A DNA stretch of 64,000 nt from Bacteroidales bacterium (GTDB lineage Bacteria; Bacteroidota; Bacteroidia; Bacteroidales; Muribaculaceae): the NCBI GenBank assembly GCA_019415705.1, contig DXYS01000006.1, positions 1-64,000 of the forward strand, given 5' to 3'. Position numbers and translations under genes: made by a program. Shown piece after piece: positions 54,771-61,905 of this stretch. The notes under the pieces were generated by a model. It saw nothing but the letters and a program-made list of their open reading frames with translations, was not told where the DNA came from and did no database searches. Every line of letters starts with the position of its first letter. Position 1 is the first letter of the stretch.

Positions 54771-56708
54771 ATGAAGCTCACAATAAAAGCATATATCGGC
54801 GCAGCCGCCATCGCTCTCGCAGGCGCAGCGCTCACCTCATGCGACGATTTCCTCGACGTGTCGCCCGAGTCATCTTTCCCCGCCGATGAAATCTTCGGCT
54901 CGGAGACAGAGACAAAGGCCATGATGGGCACCATCTACTCAAAGCTCACCGACGGAAATCTCTACGGCATCGCATGGCCCCACACATTCAACACCAACAC
55001 CGACGTCGAGATGCGCACATCGAGCACTCAGACATCGACCTCAGGCAACGGCGACGATGTCCACTGTTTTGACATGCGATCGCTATGGACATCGCTCGAG
55101 CGTACATGGAACACCGCTTACGAGGCCATCAACTACGCTAACGACTTCCTCGAGAACATGGAGGCTTCACCCCTGTTCAGCAAAGAAGTCAACGCTGAAA
55201 AAGGCCCCTCGGCCATGCAGCAGATGTACGGCGAGGTCAAATGTCTGCGCGCCATGATTTATCTCGACCTTATCCGCACATGGGGCGACGTGGTCTTCCG
55301 CACCGCTTCATCAAAGGCCGGCGACGACTTCTATAACGAGACAACTACAGACCGTAACACCATACTCGAGTACCTCATCAACGACCTGCAGGAAGTAGAG
55401 GATATGATGCTCTACGCCTCTCAGCTCACAGAGGGTGTCGAGCGTGCCGGCAAAGAATACTGCCAGGCCCTCATCGGTCAGCTTGCCCTCTACCGCGGCG
55501 GCTGGCAGCTTCGTCCCGGCGGCACAACCGGTGTCATGGAGCGCTCGGCCGACTATCTCGACTGGTATGAAGTGGCCCGCAAGTCACTCTACAAAGTCAT
55601 CAGCGAGGGCCGTCACTCTCTCGACAAAGAGAGCTTCGCACAGATGTGGTACAACGAATGTAACTGGTCAGTTCTCAATGACGGCGACGTCATCTTCGAG
55701 ATACCTATGCTCAAAGAGTCGTCGGGCGGCTACGGCTACAACATCGGCGTAAGCATCGGCTACAACGAAGACAAACCGGCTCACGCATATGGCAAAGCCA
55801 GCAACCGCATAACCCTCTGCGGCCTCTACCCCTTCACATTCGACCAGCGCGACCTCCGTCTCGACGTGACCTGTGTGCCCGTCAGCTATGACGAGGAACT
55901 CAACCAGACAGTCGCACTCGGCAAAAGCTGTGTGGCAGGATGGAACATCGGCAAATGGAACAAGCTCAACATGGGCACCCCGATGGCAAGCAACGCCGGC
56001 AACACCGGTATCAACGCCATCCGCATGCGCTATGCCGACGTGCTCCTGATGTATGCCGAGGTGGTCAACGAGCTCAGCGGACCTGTCGCTGCTGCCAAAG
56101 ACGCTCTCAAGACAGTGCGCCGCCGTGCGTTCGAGCCTGCCCTCCACGCCGAGATGGTCGACGGTTATGTCGACGCCCTCAGCTCTCGTGACGACTTCTT
56201 CGAGGCCATCGTAAACGAGCGTGCATGGGAGTTCGGCGGCGAAGGCATCCGCAAGTATGACCTCGCACGCTGGAACCGTTACGGCTCGACTATTGTAGGT
56301 CTCTATGACAAGCTCATCGACTGGGGCAAACGTGCCAACGGCAACGGCGAGGCCGGCGACGTCCGCTCGACCGTCTACTATCGCGAACTGCCCGACGCAG
56401 CCAACCCCACACGCACAGTCCTCGAGTTCAAAGGCCTCAAGGAGTATGGTGACAACATCGGTGACCACCCCGTCAGCGAAGGCTGGCGTTTCAGACAGGA
56501 ATATGCAACGAACTGGTGGACACGTAACGCCGAGACAGACGAATGGGAACCCCACGATGATGTGAAATGGAGTTTCCGCGGTTACTGCAACGTCAATGAC
56601 AACGGCTTTGATCCCAATGTCAAGACTCTGCGTTTCCTCTGTCCCTATCCCCAGCGTATAATAACCAGCCACCGCGGATCGATCCAGCAGCAGTATGGCT
56701 ACAATTGA
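54771..56708 (+). CDS. SusD/RagB-family nutrient-binding lipoprotein (PUL 2)
   Basis: The 645-residue lipoprotein has Cys24 (GAALTSC) followed by DDFLDVSPESSF, the classical SusD N-terminus. Other family features are WNTAYEAINYANDFLENM, CLRAMIYLDLIRTWGDVV, MRYADVLLMYAEVVNEL, and the C-terminal NERAWEFGGEGIRKYDLARWNRYG region. It pairs with the SusC gene 21 bp upstream. The gene after it, 45 bp downstream, is a beta-helix lipoprotein, so the operon continues. Substrate contacts cannot be read by eye. Confidence 0.95.
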   Translation: MKLTIKAYIGAAAIALAGAALTSCDDFLDVSPESSFPADEIFGSETETKAMMGTIYSKLTDGNLYGIAWPHTFNTNTDVEMRTSSTQTSTSGNGDDVHCFDMRSLWTSLERTWNTAYEAINYANDFLENMEASPLFSKEVNAEKGPSAMQQMYGEVKCLRAMIYLDLIRTWGDVVFRTASSKAGDDFYNETTTDRNTILEYLINDLQEVEDMMLYASQLTEGVERAGKEYCQALIGQLALYRGGWQLRPGGTTGVMERSADYLDWYEVARKSLYKVISEGRHSLDKESFAQMWYNECNWSVLNDGDVIFEIPMLKESSGGYGYNIGVSIGYNEDKPAHAYGKASNRITLCGLYPFTFDQRDLRLDVTCVPVSYDEELNQTVALGKSCVAGWNIGKWNKLNMGTPMASNAGNTGINAIRMRYADVLLMYAEVVNELSGPVAAAKDALKTVRRRAFEPALHAEMVDGYVDALSSRDDFFEAIVNERAWEFGGEGIRKYDLARWNRYGSTIVGLYDKLIDWGKRANGNGEAGDVRSTVYYRELPDAANPTRTVLEFKGLKEYGDNIGDHPVSEGWRFRQEYATNWWTRNAETDEWEPHDDVKWSFRGYCNVNDNGFDPNVKTLRFLCPYPQRIITSHRGSIQQQYGYN

Positions 56709-56753
56709 TAAAGCACCAATTATATTTATCATCAACAAGGAAAATCATATAGC

Positions 56754-58415
56754 ATGAAACTCAATATATTTCATCGCAGCTCACGGATTGCCGCAGCGGT
56801 CTGCGTCGCAGCAGCCACCGTCTTCGCAGGCTGCTCCGAGGATGAATACACCTCGCGCGGCGACCTCTTCCAGCCTCGTTTCGCGACTGATCCGGCTGTA
56901 AAAGTAACCAACTGCAACGACATGTCGTTGGTGTGGTATAAAGTCAACGATGCTGTCAGCTACACCGTCCAGCTCTTTGAGGACGGTTATTATCAGCGTC
57001 TGTTCATGGAAATCGAGACCACTGACCCTTACGTAGTCATCGAGGACATCCCCTACGCAACTCGTTATTATGTCAGAGTGCGCTCCAATGCCGCCGAGGC
57101 TGTCCACAACTCACAGTGGGCACGCACAGACTTCACCACCGAGGCTCGCCCAGCCTACTCACACATCCTGCAGGGCGTCTCACGTTCTGAGATTGAGGAT
57201 AACTCGGCTACAATCCGCTGGACTGTCGACGAAGCCAATCCTGTAGACTCGTTCAGTGTCGTGGCTACGATGAATCCCGAGCTTGCACCCATCGGCGGCT
57301 ATCTTACCGCCGAGCAGAAAGCTGCCGGCGAGATGATTCTCGACAAACTCAATCCGTCGACCCTCTATGTTGTCAATCTTTATGACACATCCAAGCCCCG
57401 CCGTTACGACAAGCCCTATAATGCCGTGACATTCCGCACGACAGGCCCGGCTCCCGCCGTTATCGAGGTCGGCCTCCTCGACGACCTGTCGACCATGCTC
57501 CGCGAGAACAATGATGACCCTGACATCCCCGAGGGTACAGAGTACAGTCTGCCCGGAGGCTCGACCTACACCATCTCGCCCTTTGCCATGCGTAAAGGCT
57601 TCCGCATCATCGGCCCGACTGACGACGCCAAACCCGTCATTGTCATGAACGGCACATGGAGTGTTGCTTCAGGCGCTTATCTGTCGACATTCTCATTCGA
57701 AAACGTCGAGATACAGAATCAGGCCATCAATCAGTACTTCTTCAACTGCGGCAATCCCTTCACAATCGAGTCGGCAGCCATGGTAAATGTCGATTTCCGC
57801 CACATCAACCGCGGTTTCTGGCGTCATCAGGCTTCAAACGTCAAGCACATCATCGAGCTCATCCTCGACAATTGCACGTTTGACGAGTGCGGCTGGCAGA
57901 CCGGTACTTACGGCACATTCAACTTCGGCTCGGCCGGCAAGAATGAAATCGCTTCTTATGACGAAATCGATGCGCTGACAATACGCAACTGCACATTCAG
58001 CCGCGGAGGCTCGAAACAGGATCCCGGATTCGGCTGGGGCAACCTCGTGGCTCACAACACGACATCGCTGCCCATCGACCTTACTGTCGAAAACGTAACA
58101 TTCTATGACTTCTGCGTCAACCAGCGACTAATTGACATCTCAAACACCGAGGGCTCGACAGTCACGATACGCAATGTCATCGTAGCATCTCCGATGGGCG
58201 AGTTGCTCGCACGCGGCTCGGGCACGACAGCAACGTTCGACAACAACTACACCACCACCGACTACAAGCTCGGAGGCTCGCAGATCAACGCAACCCAGCT
58301 CTCACAGGATGCTGCCGCAATCTTCGCCAACCCCGAGGCCGGTGACTACACTATCAAAGACAAATCGTCACTCATCTATCTGACCAATGCCGGCGATACA
58401 CGCTGGCTGAAGTAA
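56754..58415 (+). CDS. FnIII plus beta-helix lipoprotein (DUF4957/DUF5123-like)
   Basis: The 553-residue protein has a lipoprotein signal with Cys27 (TVFAGC) and then SEDE. Two FnIII-like modules follow (about 45-130: MSLVWYKVNDAVSYTVQLF, YATRYYVRVRSN; and about 140-230: SATIRWTVDEANPVDSFSV, STLYVVNLYD). A parallel beta-helix spans about 245-553 (FRIIGPTDDAKPVIVMNG, FSFENVEIQNQ, LILDNCTFDECGW, LTIRNCTFSRGG, LTVENVTFYDFC, VTIRNVIVASPMG), ending KSSLIYLTNAGDTRWLK. This layout is that of DUF4957/DUF5123 proteins often encoded after SusD in pectin or xylan PULs, where a surface glycan-binding function is assumed. It is the second such beta-helix lipoprotein in this operon, the other being upstream of SusC. 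Confidence 0.8.
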   Translation: MKLNIFHRSSRIAAAVCVAAATVFAGCSEDEYTSRGDLFQPRFATDPAVKVTNCNDMSLVWYKVNDAVSYTVQLFEDGYYQRLFMEIETTDPYVVIEDIPYATRYYVRVRSNAAEAVHNSQWARTDFTTEARPAYSHILQGVSRSEIEDNSATIRWTVDEANPVDSFSVVATMNPELAPIGGYLTAEQKAAGEMILDKLNPSTLYVVNLYDTSKPRRYDKPYNAVTFRTTGPAPAVIEVGLLDDLSTMLRENNDDPDIPEGTEYSLPGGSTYTISPFAMRKGFRIIGPTDDAKPVIVMNGTWSVASGAYLSTFSFENVEIQNQAINQYFFNCGNPFTIESAAMVNVDFRHINRGFWRHQASNVKHIIELILDNCTFDECGWQTGTYGTFNFGSAGKNEIASYDEIDALTIRNCTFSRGGSKQDPGFGWGNLVAHNTTSLPIDLTVENVTFYDFCVNQRLIDISNTEGSTVTIRNVIVASPMGELLARGSGTTATFDNNYTTTDYKLGGSQINATQLSQDAAAIFANPEAGDYTIKDKSSLIYLTNAGDTRWLK

Positions 58416-58459
58416 ACGGATGAAAGCCACAAGATAAACACTCCTTTTAATCAGCACGA

Positions 58460-58494
58460 GGACGCTGCGGCCACAACATTGGTCTGCGGCGTCC
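58460..58494 (+). promoter_or_regulatory. Intercistronic hairpin before GH43
   Basis: GGACGCTGCGGCC (58460-58472) pairs, with two wobble pairs and one mismatch, with 58481-58494. There is no T-run after it, so it may be an mRNA stability or processing element rather than a full terminator. Confidence 0.4.
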
Positions 58495-58537
58495 CCGTCG
58501 CCTTATCAGAGAAAAGCTCTTAAATCCGATATCCGAC

Positions 58538-60211
58538 ATGTCAAAACTAACAATACTCTGCACCGCTTTCGCGGCCATTGCTACGCTGAACGTCTCAGCA
58601 GCCGACGACTCGGCGTATCTGTCGAAAGTATGGCAACCCGACCGCGGTGACGGCACCTACCGCAACCCGATCATCAATGCCGACTACAGCGACCCCGACG
58701 TAGTGGCCGTAGGCGACGACTATTACATGACCGCCTCAAGTTTCTGCAACGTTCCCGGTCTGCCCATTCTTCATTCAAAAGACCTCGTCAACTGGGAGAT
58801 TATCAACTACGCCGTCAAGCGTCTTCTTCCGGCCGACTACTATGACGCTGCGCGCCACGGCGATGGCATCTGGGCTCCCGCCATACGCTTTCACGACGGC
58901 CACTTCTATATCTACTGGGGCGACCCCGACTTCGGCATCTTCATGGTGCGGTCTAAAACTGATGACCCGCGTGGCGAATGGGACGAGCCTTACCTTGTGA
59001 CCGAGGCAAAGGGCGTCATCGACACATGCCCTCTGTGGGACGAAGACGGCAAAGCCTACCTCGTCAACGGCTGGGCCAAGAGCCGCTCGGGTCTGAACGC
59101 CGCCCTGACCGTAACCGAGATGTCGCCCGACGGCAAGAGCCTCATCGGCGACCCTATCATGGTCTATGACGGACTGCCCGACGGCAACCACACCATAGAG
59201 GGTCCTAAGTTCTACAAACACAACGGCTTATACTATATCTTCGCTCCCGCCGGCTCTGTAGCTGCCGGATGGCAGGTCGTGCTGCGTTCGCGCTCTCCCT
59301 ACGGCCCATATGAGCAGCGCATCGTCATGGCTCAGGGCGACACCGACATCAACGGTCCCCATCAGGGCGGCTGGGTCACCACACCCGCGGGTGAGGACTG
59401 GTTTATCCACTTTCAGGACAAAGGCATCATCGGCCGCGTCGTTCACCTCAACCCCATGACATGGCGTGAGGACGGCTGGCCCGTAATCGGAGTCGACAAA
59501 GACGGCGACGGCTGTGGCGACCCTGTCACAACCTACCGCAAGCCCCGCGTCTCAGCCAAAGTCAAACCCCACACACCGGTCGAGAGCGACGAGTTTGATT
59601 CGCTCACACTCGGCCGTCAGTGGCAGTGGTTTGCCAACTATCAGCCTACATTCGGTTTCACCACTCCCTATGGTTACTATCGTCTATACGGCCACACACT
59701 CACTCCTGAGTTTGTCAATTTCCGCGAAGTCCCCAACCTGCTGACGCAGAAATTCCCCAACGAATCATTTACGGCCACAGCCAAAGTGACCGTGTCGGCC
59801 ACCGTCGACGGCCAGCAATCGGGACTAATCGTAATGGGTCGAGACTATGCACGTCTCTCTGTCGAGAAAGTCGGCAACGAGTTTGCCATCAAGCTCATCG
59901 AGTGCAAGAATGCCGATAAGAAAAAGCCCGAAACGTCAACTGACATCATCACCTTGCCCGCCACACGCATCAACGGTGAAGGTGGCCGCGCCTCACAGGA
60001 CATTGACCTGTGGCTGCGTGTCAAAGTCGACAAAAACGAACTCTGCACATTCTCTTACTCTACAGACGGCAAGAAGTTTATCAACTGCGGCAAACCCTTC
60101 CAAGCCCGTCAGGGACACTGGATTGGCGCCCGCGTAGGCCTATTCAGCGTCCAGCCCAAAGGCCCCAACCGCGGCTGGATGGACATTGACCGGTTCCGCA
60201 TCGACAAATAA
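58538..60211 (+). CDS. GH43 beta-xylosidase/alpha-L-arabinofuranosidase with C-terminal beta-sandwich
   Basis: The 557-residue secreted enzyme has a GH43 five-bladed propeller (about 35-330) with all three acidic residues: base Asp52 in YSDPDVVAVGDDYY, pKa-modulating Asp162 in VIDTCPLWDEDG, and acid Glu221 in HTIEGPKFYK. The C-terminal domain (about 350-557) is the concanavalin-like GH43_C2 sandwich (FDSLTLGRQWQWFANYQP, QSGLIVMGRDYARLSVEKVG in parts). The architecture and motifs resemble subfamily 12, whose members include arabinofuranosidases acting on xylan or pectic arabinan. It is the only evident enzyme of PUL 2 and is separated from the lipoprotein gene by 122 bp with a hairpin. Subfamily and substrate need alignment to confirm. 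Confidence 0.9.
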   Translation: MSKLTILCTAFAAIATLNVSAADDSAYLSKVWQPDRGDGTYRNPIINADYSDPDVVAVGDDYYMTASSFCNVPGLPILHSKDLVNWEIINYAVKRLLPADYYDAARHGDGIWAPAIRFHDGHFYIYWGDPDFGIFMVRSKTDDPRGEWDEPYLVTEAKGVIDTCPLWDEDGKAYLVNGWAKSRSGLNAALTVTEMSPDGKSLIGDPIMVYDGLPDGNHTIEGPKFYKHNGLYYIFAPAGSVAAGWQVVLRSRSPYGPYEQRIVMAQGDTDINGPHQGGWVTTPAGEDWFIHFQDKGIIGRVVHLNPMTWREDGWPVIGVDKDGDGCGDPVTTYRKPRVSAKVKPHTPVESDEFDSLTLGRQWQWFANYQPTFGFTTPYGYYRLYGHTLTPEFVNFREVPNLLTQKFPNESFTATAKVTVSATVDGQQSGLIVMGRDYARLSVEKVGNEFAIKLIECKNADKKKPETSTDIITLPATRINGEGGRASQDIDLWLRVKVDKNELCTFSYSTDGKKFINCGKPFQARQGHWIGARVGLFSVQPKGPNRGWMDIDRFRIDK

Positions 60212-60243
60212 TACTCCCCTCCCCATTCTCATATTATCTCCCG

Positions 60244-60277
60244 CAACGGCGACCTCATGAGAGGTCGCCGTTGTTGT
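60244..60277 (+). terminator. Terminator after GH43
   Basis: A perfect 13-bp stem pairs CAACGGCGACCTC (60244-60256) with 60261-60273 around an ATGA loop, then TTGT. Confidence 0.75.
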
Positions 60278-60292
60278 ATTATGTACGACTAA

Positions 60293-60321
60293 CAAAAAAA
60301 GCGCTCCCGTCTCGGAAGCGC
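60293..60321 (-). terminator. Terminator of the reverse-strand T9SS gene
   Basis: On the reverse strand a stem AGCGCTTCCG/CGGGAGCGCT, with one mismatch, is followed by T7. It ends the convergent gene at 60346, 25 bp after that gene's stop. Confidence 0.8.
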
Positions 60322-60345
60322 TCAAATGAACGAGAGAATTATGTC

Positions 60346-61617
60346 TTATTTCACGAGAACTTTGGTGACTTTGTTGCCCTGACGGCGGATGTAGAGACCC
60401 GAGTCGGGATTGGCAACGCGGACACCCTGCAGATTGAAGTACTCAACAGGTGCATTTACATCTTCTGTAACAATGTTATTGATACCTGTATTAACCTCCT
60501 CAACAGGAACAATCTTCTGCACCATGATGCGCGGATTGCTCATTGTCGCCTTGAAAGGAGTATCAATTTGATTGAAGTACATATATAAAGCTCCGTATGC
60601 AATTTGACTGTAATCAAACGGTTGTGCCGAATTATTGAGATTAAACGAGCTGAGCGCAAGACGGTAAGTATTCTCTCCGGCCTTGAAACCGATATTCATT
60701 GGATTGAAATTAAGCTCATATTGATCTCTGCTTGAGGAGTTAAGCAATTCCAACTGACCGTGTTTGAAATGTCCCTGCACAAAATCTTTCAGCTCGGCAT
60801 CCTCAGTCTCGATATTGAAATCAAACTCAAGGTATATTTCGTTCGGTTCATATTCCGCCGCGTCAACAGCCGGGTCAAATCTAAAGCCCATGAAGAAACC
60901 GGTATCTTTTCCCTCTTCATTAAATGCATCTTTTTGAATAGAGTATGACGTATTAGTCAAACTGTTATCGGCTGTATTAGGACCTACAAACGAATTACCC
61001 GAAATCTGCTCGAAAACGAGTCTCTTGCTGCGGTCTGAAATTTTGAAGTTGTTTGATTTGATAATAAAATCAGTGTTAAGCACACGCGCAAAGTTCATTG
61101 TAACCTTCTTAAATGTAGAAGTCTCGAGGTCTGTCCCGTCGCTAAGTTGGCCGTCACTGAAATCAATTTCCATATGATTCCATCCTTCCTTTACATTCTT
61201 GAGATATGTTTCAGCATACTTGGCGGCTTTGCCGTGGTCAGAGAAAGCGATTTTAGCACCACCGTCTCCGTCTATGCTCAGAAAAGGAGAATAAATAGGG
61301 TCACTATTCTTAATCGTACCCCAAGGCAGACCGGCAAAGGTAACATCCGGCTCCGAGCCTGTGTACTCGACATATAGGTCAAATTCAAGTTTCAGATTCT
61401 CGATATCGCGGCCGGCCAACGAAAAAACATCATCAGGAGTCGTACCAAGATTATCAAAACTGTACCACCGCGGAGGCGTTTGTCCATCCTTGCCTTGTGT
61501 TGCAGTACGTTCATTCGGATTAAATGCTTTGACTGTCTCATAAACTGTTCCATCTGCTGCACTGACAGCAAACGTAACGCCTGCAAACGCTATTGCAGTG
61601 AGTAAAATTTTTTTCAT
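60346..61617 (-). CDS. Secreted T9SS-tailed beta protein of unknown function
   Basis: I do not recognise the family. The 423-residue protein starts at the ATG at 61617 (MKKILLTAIAFAGVTFAVSA); the TTG at 61623 only adds two residues. Two beta-sandwich-like halves seem related: NLKLEFDLYVEYTG near residue 75 and EIYLEFDFNIETEDAEL near 265, which suggests a duplicated jelly-roll, perhaps carbohydrate binding. The tail is of the T9SS type found in other proteins here (TGINNIVTED, YFNLQGVRVANP, GLYIRRQGNKVTK, VLVK). No catalytic signature is visible. It is divergent from the GH3 at 61906 and shares with it an intergenic region holding two inverted copies of a 23-bp palindrome, so the two are probably co-regulated. 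Base composition is more A/T-rich than in the neighbouring enzyme genes. Confidence 0.65.
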   Translation of the reverse strand: MKKILLTAIAFAGVTFAVSAADGTVYETVKAFNPNERTATQGKDGQTPPRWYSFDNLGTTPDDVFSLAGRDIENLKLEFDLYVEYTGSEPDVTFAGLPWGTIKNSDPIYSPFLSIDGDGGAKIAFSDHGKAAKYAETYLKNVKEGWNHMEIDFSDGQLSDGTDLETSTFKKVTMNFARVLNTDFIIKSNNFKISDRSKRLVFEQISGNSFVGPNTADNSLTNTSYSIQKDAFNEEGKDTGFFMGFRFDPAVDAAEYEPNEIYLEFDFNIETEDAELKDFVQGHFKHGQLELLNSSSRDQYELNFNPMNIGFKAGENTYRLALSSFNLNNSAQPFDYSQIAYGALYMYFNQIDTPFKATMSNPRIMVQKIVPVEEVNTGINNIVTEDVNAPVEYFNLQGVRVANPDSGLYIRRQGNKVTKVLVK

Positions 61618-61652
61618 AAACAAATTGATTTGGTATTATTTAATAAGGATTT

Positions 61653-61675
61653 TATATCTTCTGACAAGAGATACA
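61653..61675 (-). promoter_or_regulatory. Operator-like 23-bp palindrome, copy 1
   Basis: The sequence has the form TATATCT-N9-AGATACA, with half-sites at 61653-61659 and 61669-61675. It is identical at 21 of 23 positions to the reverse complement of copy 2. It lies 36 bp upstream of the ATG of the reverse-strand T9SS gene. Confidence 0.65.
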
Positions 61676-61821
61676 TTTGTGATACTGTTGGTAATTAGAT
61701 GTATAAGGCGAAAAGCTCTATAAACAACAAATATTTTTCATTGCTGCATCGCAAATATAATGTTTTTTATAACTCTATACAAATCAATTAAAAAAATAGT
61801 CTTTAAATGCTTATTAATTTT

Positions 61822-61844
61822 TGTATCTCTTGTCAGTAGATACA
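61822..61844 (+). promoter_or_regulatory. Operator-like 23-bp palindrome, copy 2
   Basis: The sequence has the form TGTATCT-N9-AGATACA with perfect 7-bp arms at 61822-61828 and 61838-61844. It ends 21 bp before the TAATTTTG -7 box of the GH3 gene, so it would lie about where an activator or repressor touches the -33 region. Confidence 0.7.
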
Positions 61845-61865
61845 AAATGTTTCAGAAAAAATAAT

Positions 61866-61873
61866 TAATTTTG
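61866..61873 (+). promoter_or_regulatory. -7 box (TAATTTTG) for the CBM6-GH3 gene
   Basis: TAATTTTG matches TAnnTTTG, 32 bp before the ATG at 61906. Confidence 0.55.
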
Positions 61874-61905
61874 AAACATACAGGAATCTAATACCTAATC
61901 AAAGT

